Assembly (NCBI GenBank): GCA_039881045.1
Contig: JAYWVB010000036.1
Coordinates: 248,001-312,000 of the forward strand
DNA: 64,000 nucleotides
Direction: 5' to 3'
From: Chaetomium olivaceum
Taxonomy: Eukaryota; Ascomycota; Sordariomycetes; Sordariales; Chaetomiaceae
A model generated the notes under the pieces. That model saw nothing but the letters and a program-made list of their open reading frames with translations. It had not been told where the DNA came from and made no database searches. Shown one piece after another: positions 23,508 through 34,805 of the stretch (the stretch's first letter is position 1; every line of letters begins with the position of its first letter). Both the position numbers and the translations under genes were made by a program.

Positions 23508-24420
23508 GGTAGGTTTCAACGTGAGGCGATACCGTTTGCGGATAATCACTGATAGGTTAGGTACCTAGGTAGGTTGGGTGAAACCACGGTTCTTTGCAAT
23601 GTGGTGGTGGGTGGCCAAAAGTCCTAACGGTACCACCATAGAGACGTTCTGGGCGGGCAGTTCGTTCCTCCTAGCCAACGCCGGGTTTGTCCCATAGGGA
23701 GTCCATAACTCAGGCTCCAACACATGTCCTTCTGCATTCAAGTGAGCCAATTACACCCCCACACGTTTAGAATCGCCGGAGCCGCAGCTGCAGCAAGCTG
23801 CAAACCCTGTTTGTTTTCCCACTTCGCACGCCAACCAATCACGAAGCACGGTCATCCAAACTCCATCGAAACGTTGAGCGAAAGTTGCGGTGGCCAATCT
23901 GGCTTGCCGCTTGATGTCTGTCGCAGGTCCGGCGGCAGGGTTGGCGCGGGCCGCACCGGGCTCGAAATGATGGCCTGCCGGGTGGCCGTCACACAAGTTA
24001 GGTACACAACCCATTTTCGGCGATCCCCAATCTTCCCTTCGCGGCCCATCGGAACGAAGGACCAAATCGAGGCCAGAAAGGCTCATATACCATGCCGTCT
24101 TCAACAACCCGATTGCGTATCGAGTGGCAGACAACTCGCGAGTCGGGGTCACCTGGAACGGCGAGTACTGTCCGTCTCAAGGCTTGTTTATTAGAGATGC
24201 CTAGGTACTAGTGCCCATGTCGATGCCGCATTGTTAGGTTTAACCTAAAACTAAGATCCTACGCGGTAGACGCGCCATTCAGAGACCAAGTAGCTAATGT
24301 CGAGGTCAAGACGAAGACCGAACCGACGGAAAACCCGATGAAACTTGCAGAGTTAAAACTTGCAGAGGTCCTAGATAGGTCGGCGAATGCCACGAAGATG
24401 CCTTAGGTGATGGTACCAGT
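23508..24420. other. Intergenic, no gene seen
   Basis: This is the upstream region of the minus-strand ankyrin membrane gene. It contains the palindrome TACCTAGGTA at 23562-23571 and a related CCTAGGTA at 24200-24207. Open frames inside it have no recognisable protein content. Confidence 0.4.
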
Positions 24421-25069
24421 ATGACCGAGAAGCCCCGAGTCAATATGGAATTGGTAGTATTCTCGAGGGAGGACATGTCGTGGACGCCACTGGGGTGGCT
24501 GTTCAATACCCAGACCAAGATCTCCAACGCGGTCCAGAAGTTGCCGGCCACGGCTCGGATGATCTGGGAGGGCGACGACTGCGTCTACGAGGGCAACGTA
24601 GTGAGCGTAGAGAGTGGTGGCGGGGCGATGGTGCAGCTCCTACAGAAGCTGGAGGAGTCGCTGGGTCGTCTGCTGCTAGGGGGGGAGGTGCCGCTCCCGC
24701 AGGCCGCGAGATGCACGACGACGGGTCCAACGCTGGCTGGGGATATAGTTTCCTCGCCCACCCCGACAACGTGGAGTGGGTGGCCGGGGCGGAGAGGTAC
24801 CTGATCGCGCGGACGGTGGGCGACAAGGAGTGCGGCGGGGATTGGATACACCAGGGGTCGTTGAACCATGCGCGGTTCAAGGTGTACCAGGAAGAAGTGG
24901 CGGCGTTCCTGGTGCTCTTATCTGCCGCGATACACCTGACAGGCGGAATCCCGGTGCGGCGTACCGAGATCCTGAGGCTGCACTATATCAACTCCCCGGG
25001 CGGTGGCCTCCGCCACGTCTTCATCTGGCACGGGACGGTCGTGGTGCGGTGCATCGGCGGCAAGTCGTG
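24421..25069 (+). mobile_element. Decayed fragment of an OrsD/RecQ-helicase-type element
   Basis: Two overlapping frames read like the central part of the very large OrsD/RecQ-helicase-like proteins that occur in many copies in fungal genomes. Supporting pieces are GWGYSFLAHPDNVEWV, then a block ending VAAFLVLLSAAIHLTGG, then IPVRRTEILRLHYIN and GGLRHVFIWHGTVVV. The frame changes at about 24705, between LPQAAR and EMHDDGS. The fragment ends at a stop at 25067-25069, without any helicase domain and without terminal repeats that I can see. It is therefore a remnant, roughly 200 residues of a protein normally over 1,000. The assignment rests on remembered family motifs and needs a profile search. 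Confidence 0.45.
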
Positions 25070-26115
25070 ATGGTATTATTGGCCTCGATGCCTCTCCCCC
25101 ACGGTAGGTGTTTCCTTCTGTTGGGACTCACGGCAGGAGTGCCATGATCGTTGATTGGTGTTGTTGAACTCGATGATCTTTTATATACGGTCTTCGATTA
25201 CAACGATACGTAGGATACCTTGGATATGTCTGGGCAGTAGAAACTCCCACTTCTGGGAGCTTTGAACGATTGGGTAGAGATTCCTCATCTAGAAAGGTTA
25301 AGGTTGGACATCTACATAGGCGCCGCATCGGGCAAAAGAACCTAAATTCCAAGTGTTGAAGCTCCAGTTATCGAATCGAAACAAAAGTCCGTCACCCGGA
25401 AGTCTGAAGAAAAAGATTCTTCTTAATTTATTTACATTTATTTTACTCTATTTCCATTTGTATTATCCTTCTCCTCCGTTTCCTTTACTCTCTTTTGTTG
25501 CTTCTTATCTTTCTTATTTTCTTTTCTTATTATTTTATTTTTTTTTCTGCTTTCTTTCATATGGACTTGTTATCTTTTAAAGTCCGATTTTTCTTTAGCT
25601 AGAGGGTGATAGCCAGAAAGCTAATGCCACTGTAAAGACCGGCTAGGACGTCATCATGGCTAGGTACGACGGGCTCCTCGCCTTCTAGCCCAGGACTAAC
25701 GACGCAGTCGAAAGTGCGGTTTCAGATGATGAGTAGCACGCCACAAGGACAGTGCCATAATAGACACTGCGTTAGTCGTGTGTCCGGGCAAGCTAGATCA
25801 ACATATTGCTCATTCTATAGTAATGAAGATCCTCTTCCATTGTTTGGGACATGGTTCGGAATACTGTCCGCACCCTCTGGGGTCTCGATGTCCGAAATAC
25901 ACCCTGGTTCACGTGGTGTATAACAGACGTTAAGGGGTTTTCCTTAGCTTCAATGATGATCAGTGCCTCGAAAGATTAGTTTCCGCGTCCCGGCCGCAAC
26001 CAGCTTTAGCTCCCAACTCCCTAAAGCCACGCAGAAACCCGGAAACGCAACACAAATGACAAGTATATACAACAAGCTTCCTAACTAGACAACCGCACCA
26101 CCATCCCCCATCTCA
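25070..26115. other. Intergenic with AT-rich pyrimidine tract
   Basis: A 200-bp T/C-dominated tract spans about 25395-25600, with AT-rich flanks. No gene is recognised. The tract resembles in composition the reverse complement of 17825-17965 and the stretch at 34170-34325. Confidence 0.45.
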
Positions 26116-28781
26116 TCAAACCGCCTCGCAACCCTCCTCCGCACACCGCACAACCTCGCAAAGCGCCCTCATCAGGACAGGCTCCACCCCCTCTACCCCC
26201 TCCACACTCCCCCCCTCCCGTTCCTCCAGTATCACCCCCCACCCCGCATCCCCGCCCCCATCCTCCCTCCGCATCGTCGCAACCAGCAGGTTGACACACC
26301 TCCCCAGCCCCGCCAGAAGCGCCGGCCCGGCCCCACCACCCTCCTGGTACACACTACCACCCGTACCGCCCGTACCACCACCACCACCGCCAGCACCACC
26401 GGCACGGAACCCATGACTTGTCCCACTGCGCGCCAGCCCACCACCATTGCTACTCCCGCCCGTCCCGCTGCGGGCGCGCCCCGTAACAGTCGCGCTGCGC
26501 GATAGCCCGTAACCGCCACCATTACCACTACCAGAAGTAGTAGGAGGAGATGTCAATAGCTCGCCCAACGGGAACTTGTCCCGCCGACCACGGCTCAACA
26601 CCCCGCGCCGAGATGGCGCACGGTGAGTTGCGGCGGCGGCTGCCGCTGACACGGGGTCGTCCATCCCGAGCAGGGTGGCTGCTTTTTGCGGAATGGAGAG
26701 GTCCCTTCTAGCGGTGGGGGTGGGGGTGTCGTGAGCTGAGGAAGGGACGGGGGTTGGGGTGGATGGCGTGGGGAGGATGGAGGTTAGGTAGTTGTAGGCG
26801 AGTAGGTGAGCGTAGAGGGCGTCACAGAGGTGGTCGGTGGCGGAGGGAAAGATGTTTCTGAGGGGTGCCCAGGGTGTTGCGGATGGGCTTGGGGCTGCGA
26901 GGCTGAGGGTGGACATGCCGAGGTGGGTGTTCCGGGAGAGGGAGAAGGCGTGTTGGGGTTGGAGCTTGCTGCTGCTACCGCGCAGGGATTGGCCTAGCCA
27001 ACTCATGTTCCACCGTTTTGACGGTCTTGGGCTGTGGGAGGTTCGTGAGTTGAATGGGTCGCTGTCGGGGCTCCCCAGGTGGCGGTCGAGGTCTGCGCGA
27101 TTCTTGACTTTCTTGGAATAAGCGCGGATGGTCTCGATTGAGAGACTTGACGTGAGGAGCATTGTCTCTGGGAAGCAGGCTACCGAGACCCGGAGAGACT
27201 CAATGACCTCCGGGGGCAGCGGAATGCCATGTGCACTTGGCGTATACGACGGGCTTTTCTGAGACGAGGCGATCGTTTCCGTGGTGGCTTCAACCCAACG
27301 GCGGAGATCAGGGAGTGACGGCTTTCGCGCCTTTGTAAGCGCTTCTGCGTATGGCCCCGCGCTTGATTCCTCGTCATCATCGAGGTTCTCACTCTCATCG
27401 ATGGTCATCGAGGACAATGGCCGAGCGTTAAAACGGTGCAGGGCCTGGTCCCTGCTGGCAAACGCTATCGGAGGCGGCGCAGATGCGTCAATGACGGTTC
27501 GGCCGTTAGCCGTCTCCAGCATAGGCACACTGGGCTGAGTGTCCTCCTCTGGAATGCCTTCGCCGTGTCGGTGCCCCTCAATTACCCTAGTCGGAACGGT
27601 CATCCCCCGGGGATGCGATGACCCCGAAGGTGTCTCTGAGCGACCACGGCCCCATTTCAGTGAATCAACCCGTTTGGGGCCCGTGGATAAGGGCGGAATG
27701 TCAACGATGCGCGCCTTCCCCGGAGATAGTTGACCTGTCGGCGTATGTGGTCGTGGGCGAGTGCCATGGTAGTCGGGAAATTGGGCCTCAGTGGTAGCCT
27801 GAGCCAGGCCCTTTTGATCAGGCATTTGCTTTGAGGGTTCAACCATGTCGTCGTAATTGCTGGAATCCAAAGCAGATCGGTGCGGGTCGGAAATTGAAGT
27901 TCTTGCTGTATATACCGAGCTTGCAGGTCCATCTTGCGGGGAGTCAGGGTCATCCTCAAACCACGTGTGTCGTGTGAACTGCCCTCTCTGTTCGAGGAAC
28001 AAGATGAGAGTACGGGAAACGTTGGTGAGCGTGCGTGGTGTGAAAAGAGCGAAGAACAGCGACCCGAATCTGACGTGGCCGCTGTGGCAACGGAGTGCTG
28101 CCGTGTGAGGGTCAAGTGAGGCACAATTGCTGTGGAATGGAGATTGGATGGATCCAGATATCTGTTCTTCATCCCAAGCCGTCCGTCGCCGTCAAGGTCC
28201 TCAACATACAACCCCTCTTCCTCCATCACAAAGGAGTGCAAGAGAGATGCGTCCACACCGGGAGTTTTCTGTTGGTGACTTGCGCGGTACGGAAGCAGCG
28301 GCCGTTGAAAGGAGGCGCTCACAACCGAATCCGGGGCGGCGAGACCCGCAAAAGGACAACCGGCGGTCATGGCTTTGATCGTGAAGATGTTTTCTGAGGT
28401 CGAAAGGTCTCTCGCAAGCAACTCTGGGAAGCTGCAGTCAATCATGAGATTGCTAGCATCCAACTCACAACTTGAGGAGTAAGACGACCTCGTGCTCGAG
28501 GCAGTCGGCCAGGCTGATGAGGATACCATCAGGGACCGGGGTCCTTGGGGAGGGCTCGATTCAGATCGGCTGTGGCGTGTTATCCCTGCGCAGATCGTGT
28601 GAGAGCTCTGTTCTTGCCGTATGCGAGAAACAAAGCACTGTGTAACCGAGGATCCGGGACAACGATCCCGAGATGGGCGTCGGGATGACGGTCGGAGACG
28701 GCAGACAATGCCTTTGTTTAGCAAACCCAAGTCCTGTCGATTCGACACTAAGGGCATGCTGTCCCTGGGAGCTGGAAGCAC
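26116..28781 (-). CDS. Unknown, largely disordered protein
   Basis: I do not recognise this protein. The well-supported part is 26116-28080. It has a possible membrane-associated start (GSLFFALFTPRTLTNVSRTL), then LILFLEQRGQFTRHTWFEDD, and long Ser/Pro-rich stretches. Helical blocks follow around ESLRVSVACFPETMLLTSSL and DHLCDALYAHLLAYNYLTSI. A glycine-rich spacer (GGAGGGGGGTGG) precedes a short C-terminal domain with LLAGLGRCVNLLVATM. No ATG precedes this frame. A different frame upstream (to 28781) contains plausible coding such as VMEEEGLYVEDLDGDGRLGM, so the two are probably joined near 28070 by an intron or by a missing base. The region before 28300 is uncertain. Confidence 0.6.
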
Positions 28782-30542
28782 CAGGGACTGGAAGACGGGG
28801 GCGTATAAGTCTCAGTCCTCCCTAACTTTCTTCAAGTAAACGGCAGGGGATGTCATAGGACACGATGGACGAAGTGCGATATGCCGTGACACCTTAGCCT
28901 ACCGATGTTGTCACGCCGAAAGGGAGGGTGGCCGCGCTGCTCAACAGTCCGTGCCCGTGTGTACAGCGCAAACACGCATAAGAAACAAGAGGAGTGACCG
29001 AGACAAGTTAATCAGGAAGTTGGCTGCTGGCTGGCCGTGGATTGAGCAGAAAGCGATGAGGCAACCAGATCACCGCGTTCCAGGTTTTGGAGGTGCCATG
29101 CAGTGAGCAGATGCACGAGGCATGCTTCAGAGCTGGCACCTCTCTCTTGGCTGGCTGTAAGTTGCAAACTGCAGGCAACTGGACCACCACCTTGTGTGTA
29201 GGGATCCAAATGAGCCAACTCCATGGCCGATACGGATGCTATCCGGTCCAATGCTGCTTTGTGGCGGTCGGGCCTCGTGTTGAGAGCGCGAGTGATCAGA
29301 GACGGCGGATAGGTGCAGATGCCGCAAGGGACACAAGTTACCTACATACCTACAGATGAACCCTTGCCCTAGGCCCTGAATTTCAGTGGGATCAAGCCAT
29401 CCGACATGCTGCGGGGAAGGAGCTCAAGGCCGGATACCTACCTACCTAGGTAATCTGTAGACAGAGTACCTGGGCGTATTTAACGAGAAACAACTGGGCC
29501 AAAGCTCGAGCCTTCTCCAGCGCCAGGGAATCAGATCACCCATGTCAAATTCGAGATCTGATTCAGGCCTGTTCTCGGGGGGCAGAGCTGAGCGCTGCGG
29601 CAAGCCGCGAGTTTAATGCTTTTACCGCGATTGCCCGTGCAGCGGTTCCCCGGGGGAGGTGCATCTTGCATCCCGACATCGCTGTCGGCGACCACAGAGT
29701 TTGGTGTTGATACGACAGCTCAGAACCTGGATTGGCCCCACACGAAGAAGGAGAAAAAAAAAGAAACATGAAAATGAGGGGAACGGGTTCCGGGCCCGAT
29801 AATGTCTAATGGCAGCAGTGCAGTGGTTGCAGTGGTTACAGAGGGTACAGTATGAAATGGGCCCAACGTCCAACAACCACAGGGGAAGATGTGAGTTGAG
29901 GGGTGAAGCTTAACCATGTTCGGATCCACTTGCAGGCGGGGTGATTGGGAACTGCCTGCAAGGATGGCAGGAACCAACCTGCGGGCCGGGAAGTCGCCTT
30001 GCGGCTGAGATGGGATGTGACTGCTCGCTGCTGCTCACTGCTGCTCAGACACTGGACCCACTCCAAACGTCAAAGCTTTTGTGCAACCAATCAGGGACAA
30101 CGGCTCGAAGGAAAAAGGAAAGTGCCACGTCTTTTTTCACCAAAATTTCAATGAATGCAGGAAGCAGCAGCTGTGACCTGACACGACAACTCGATTTTTT
30201 GCTCGGGCTTATTGAGCAGTCACTCGGCTTTGGCTATTTCGTCTTAGCCTCAACGAGTGTGTTCCCTTGCATACCTCAATTCGCACAAGGCCTTTTTCCT
30301 GTCTCACCACGACACCAAGGCAGTGAAACCATCTCCCTCCATCGGCCGGAATCCAAACTGGGGGTTTACCGCTCTTAGCGTCACTTAGAAAAACACGCAA
30401 ACTAAAAGCTGACTGTTTTCGTGTGATTGGTTGTGTTCCAATCACTGAATCACTCAGTCAGGGCGGTTGGGTTACCAAGGGAGGGAAAGAAAGAGTCTTG
30501 GGAATCTGAGCCAAAGAAGAGCCGGAGACGTCAGACGTCAAC
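28782..30542. other. Intergenic between divergent genes, no gene seen
   Basis: About 1.8 kb separates the unknown minus-strand gene from IPI3 (+). It includes the palindrome TACCTAGGTA at 29443-29452 amid repeats of CCTA. No coding or RNA feature is recognised. Confidence 0.4.
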
Positions 30543-31922
30543 ATGCTCTCTGAGGAATTCGTCTCGGCGATATGTGGGGCTCCGCTCTCCTCCAACACAG
30601 CCATCGCAAAAGACGTTGGCATCTACTGCCACACCCTCAGCCCCACATACTCAGTCAAGTCGACCTTCAAGAAGAGTTCAGTTCCAGTGAACTGCCTTGC
30701 CATCAGCGAGACCCACGTCTTCGCCGCCCAGCATGAGAAAGCCTACGTCCATGTCTACTCCAGACTCCGAGGGAATCAGGAGGCGTTCGTGGCCTTCCCA
30801 GAGAGGATACGATGCCTGACGTTGGTCGGGGATGTTCTCGTCATGGGCACCACCGAGGGCCGGCTGATGCTCTGGGAGGTAAGATAGATAGATAGACAAG
30901 TCAGGAACTTGGGGGTGTTTAGGTAGGCTAACTTTTATTTGTCATAGACATGCACTGGCCGGCTAGTGTCGACTCCGGCGCGCCACGTCCAGGCAGTCTC
31001 CTGCGTAGCTGCCACGCCCTACCACGTCCTCACGGGATCCAACGACTCGGATATCCACGTGTGGTCGCTTCCCCAGCTACTTGAGCTAGACTCTGCCGCC
31101 GAGCACGAGCCTCAACGAAGCCTCTCCAACCACAGGGCTGCCATCGTCGGCCTTTCAGTGAGCTCCAGTGTTAGCAGCGACACAAACTTTTGTGTTTCTG
31201 CGAGCAAGGACAAGTCATGCATCATTTGGAACTACCAGACGGGCGATGCTTTGCGGACGCTCCTCTTCCCCAGCTTTCCCCTGTGTCTGTCCCTCGATCC
31301 ATCTTTTAGAGCCATGTGTGTCTCTTGCGAGGATGGGTCGCTCTACTTGACGGAGGTGTTTGCTGAGAAGCCCCTTTTGGGGCCAGGCTCCGAAGAGGCC
31401 ACGACGGTCGTGCAGGTTTCCTCCCCCTTCGGTGCGACACTGCCTGACGTGGGGCCGGCTTCTTGCCTGAGACTGAGTTACGACGGCACGATGCTGCTCA
31501 CTGGGCACCCTAAGGGCCAAATCATGCGATGGGACATTGCGGAAAATAAGTCGCCCGTCGAACTCGCCAACCTCAACGCTGCCGTCACCAATGTGGACTT
31601 TGTTTCGCCCTTCCCAACAGACAAGCCTACTAAAACGGTGACCATCATCAAACCATCACAAGCCGAGCGCGCTTACACTTTCGCCGCCCAATTCGACTCA
31701 TATTCGGGACCGGAGACTAGATTCGACGCGCTACTCAACGCAGCAGGCTTTCCACAGGAGGCCATGGAGAGTGCGATAGCGGCATTTAGCCAGCCCATCG
31801 CCGAGTCTGCTGGCGATCAAGACTTGAAGAAGCAGAATGAAGAGCTATGGGATATTATCAACGAGCAGAGGGCGCTACAAAAACAGACGCTCGAACGTTT
31901 TGCCGAGGCCAAGTCTAACTAA
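30543..31922 (+). CDS. IPI3: Pre-rRNA-processing WD40 protein Ipi3 (WDR18 family)
   Basis: WD40 subunit of the nuclear Rix1 complex, which acts in 60S ribosomal-subunit maturation and ITS2 processing. Exon 1 (30543-30878) and exon 2 (30948-31922) are separated by a 69-bp intron (donor GTAAGA, branch GGCTAAC, acceptor ATAG) and give 436 residues. The start MLSEEFVSAICGAPLSSNTA is the family N-terminus, followed by DVGIYCHTL and the block RLRGNQEAFVAFPERI. WD-type repeats include HVLTGSNDSDIHVWSLPQL and FCVSASKDKSCIIWNYQTGD. The C-terminal helix DLKKQNEELWDIINEQRALQ is the typical Ipi3 coiled-coil end. The gene appears intact. Confidence 0.93.
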
Positions 31923-32420
31923 CGAGGGATGTATTGGTGGTTCTTTGCAATCTCGGCATACGGGCCACAGTTAGGGGCGGCTCATTGTTTGTATACCAAA
32001 TAGAGTTGTGAGTTGTTGGACATGCTCCACGAGTTCTTATTACCATGGTGTTTCAAAGCGACTGTTTGCTCATGTGACGTCGCGGCTATCTTGTGTTGTA
32101 CAAAACGAGGCAAGCCGCCAGACCTCTTTACGCATGCTTGACGATCTGGCCGGAGAGCACCTACATGTTGGTTGACAATGTTACCACACATGTGATACTG
32201 CACGGAGTCAGCATATCAGGCCCGGGGCATTGGCTGTTGTTTGATCTGAGGTGCCTAACCAAAGTCGAGTTCAGGGACGAATGGCCCTTCGGATGTAGCT
32301 GAGGTATCCATCTCGAAAGCCGGGTGGTTGGTTGGATGGTAGTGCTTACCTATATAACAGATAGAGAGCGGCCTTCTCCCCAAAGCGGGAGGGGCTCGAT
32401 GTATGCACCCTAGTGGGAGC

Positions 32421-32695
32421 TTAGGCGGGGGTGTTCTGGTTCAACACCAGGTGGGACAGCAGGCTTCCCCGAACGTCTAGGTGCGACGACGGGGGTGCTC
32501 GACCCAGACGCCTGGCCAGCACGATGACGATGTGTACCCCGCCTCGGTCCTTGTCGCGCTCAACGCGCGCTTTAATCCACAGCCAGCCCATGCCCATACC
32601 CATGGTCAGCGCGACACCCCCGGCGACTGACGTGAAAAAGCCCTACTCCTCACGGGAGGCCGGCGTGATGGCCGTTAATGGAAACTCGACCTGAA
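32421..32695 (-). pseudogene. Possible decayed membrane-protein fragment
   Basis: In one frame the minus strand reads VEFPLTAITPASREE, a TAG stop, then GFFTSVAGGVALTMGMGMGW and LWIKARVERDKDRGGVHIVI. The frame ends after SHLVLNQNTPA. Continuity on both sides of the stop, and a hydrophobic stretch followed by a charged block, suggest an old gene fragment and not random sequence. I cannot name a family. Confidence 0.3.
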
Positions 32696-33253
32696 TGCTT
32701 GGGGTGATTGACTCGATGCCGGTCGGCCTCCGTCGAAGACCGTTTCTTCTGTGTCTCGGTCTTGGTCGCGTCCTCCTCGTAGTGGCCGAGGCTATGGTAG
32801 GTTGGATCCTAGGTGCAGCGAAAGCCGTTGATAGCTGGGGCGGCTCCTAATAGCCCGTGGCTTTAGAGGTATTGGATTGTCTCAACTATATTGTCAAGCA
32901 AGACGAACACAGTCAACATGGCTAATCAAAGTGCTGCACTGCCTGTCTTATGCGTTGGCTGCCACTGTGGGAGCGCGGCAGGGTTCCGCCTCTGTACCCG
33001 GGTAACCCCAACAGGAAACCGCGGACCTTGCGGAAAATCTCGTGAAGTCGACAACCATAACAAACAAAACCAAGGTACTTTCTACAGAGGTCAATAGAAT
33101 CGAGATGTATTGGAGGCTAGATCCACAACTAGACGGGCTACCGTTGGGGGGGGGAGGGGGGGTAGAAGGTCTATATACCTGCTGGAGGAGACGGTCAAAA
33201 CATGCGGCCTCGGAAACAACAGATATGGCGCCGGCTCACTCCATCTGCACTAT

Positions 33254-33439
33254 GTCCATCCCAAGTATGTCTTGATGTATGCTGTTCGTCTTACTGTGTG
33301 CTGTCCATCCCGAGTTTACTGTCCGTCTCAAGATAGTATCTATATATGTACACTTATTAGGTCGATGGCATCTTCGAATCAATAGTCCTCTTGGGATAGA
33401 CAGCAACTGTTGGGATGGACAGCACTATATAAGACGGAC
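33254..33439. repeat. Cluster of short direct and inverted repeats
   Basis: GTCCATCCC occurs at 33254-33262 and 33303-33311, and its reverse complement at 33412-33420. The inverted match extends to 13 bp (TGCTGTCCATCCC at 33299-33311 against 33412-33424). A second unit, GTCCGTCT at 33321-33328, has its reverse complement at 33432-33439, and a one-mismatch copy GTTCGTCT is at 33283-33290. The units alternate, so the block could fold as a long imperfect hairpin or be a small inverted-repeat element. Confidence 0.7.
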
Positions 33440-34169
33440 AAGGTAGCAGCCGTCTGATAAACAAGCCGGTCTACCTGTAAGCTACCTCGTGGCGGTAGGT
33501 AGAAAATGGTCCAAGGGATTCTCTGTATTCTCAGAACCACGGCTCCTGTGGCTGCCCCGGGGGGCAGGGTACTGCTCGTCATCCGAGGACAAGGGAATCG
33601 GCGAGCGCTGTAATAAGGTAAAACGTCAGTAAGAAAAACACTCGACAGATTATTTATCGCAAGTAACTTACCATGCGCCCTTTGCCGGCGCGGTTCTTCC
33701 AGGAATTGTTGTTTTTTTTGGGCGGCTGATCGCCGCCACCACCCGCCAGCTCCAGATCGAGTGAGAACCACTTGTTGACGAGATCCCCGTGGGTCACCAT
33801 CCTAACCCTTCGCCTATTCAGCGCGCCGTGGCAGCATTGCCTCCTCTAGTCTTGAGAATTTATCCCTGATTTCCTCCTCACCCCGGCATTTCTGGCCTCC
33901 CGATATGCAAGTCGGTCGTTGTTTAGTATCTTTTTAGTGATGCCCGTGCTTGATTTGGCGAAATGCGATTTCCTTTTGCAACACCAGACTTGCGTTGTAT
34001 CTCTCGGGACAGCGCCAGGAAGTCAAAGCGCTGAACGGAAAACTGAAAAGCCCTGTCAAGAGCAAGTAAGGTGGAAGCCGAAGTAGAAATTATTGAGCAG
34101 GGAAGGGTTCGAGAAAAAAAAGGGGGTGCGGTGAGATATTCCAAAGATAACCCTGAAACAAATAGACTT

Positions 34170-34330
34170 ATTCCACTAACTTTTCATTTTCCTTGGTTTC
34201 GTTCTTTCTTTCTTTCCCGTTTCTTCCTATTCCAGATCTCCACTCTAATCTTTTACTTACCTTCTTCTTCTTTTTTCTCTTCTTTTTTCTCTTCTTTCTT
34301 TGTATTTTTCTTTTTTCCTTTATAGAAGAG
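34170..34330. repeat. Polypyrimidine tract
   Basis: About 160 bp consist almost wholly of T and C, with runs of TTCTT and TTTTTTC, followed by AT-rich sequence to about 34480. Function unknown; it could be degraded repeat DNA or a structural tract. Confidence 0.6.
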
Positions 34331-34805
34331 AAAAGAAACTAGAGAATGTTAATCTACTTTATAGTACCATATTTATTTATATCTGGAAGATACATCGAAC
34401 CCTATAGACTTCTAATTAAGCTTAGCTTCCTTTATCGCTAGCGTCTAGACCATCTTCATAGATCTAGCAGTATTAGCCGATCAAATAGTATTACGGGGAT
34501 AGGGTGGCGAGTTTGTTTGGGGGCGTGGGCGGCAGTGTAGAGGGTGGAGATAAGCGGGATGTCGAGACTAATTCTTCACGTAGGTGCTGATATTGAAAGG
34601 GGATGGACCTCTCAGGTGCCCTTGACTCGCGTGGAGGACTCGAGAATACCCAACGAAGACAATGATTATATGCCATTCCTGATCACAAAACTCATGATAT
34701 AGATCGTTTCACCAAACGCCCGCTCTTCCGCTGCCCTTCCATCCATTTCCCAACGTTCACAACAAACCCTAGATAACCGCGCCACCCTGACAACACACGC
34801 ATCAT

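Larger units (their letters stand above)
31923..34805. other. Long intergenic region with repeats and a possible relic
   Basis: This 2.9-kb region lies between the convergent IPI3 (+) and the single-pass membrane protein gene (-). It holds a possible decayed coding fragment (32421-32695), a G-rich run (33146-33161), a cluster of short inverted repeats (33254-33439) and a pyrimidine tract with AT-rich flank (34170-34480). No intact gene is seen. Confidence 0.45.

Noticed and set aside
33146..33161. G-rich run as a telomere-like or quadruplex element
   Set aside because: A single short run with one interruption; it does not repeat as spaced G-tracts and lacks TTAGGG units.
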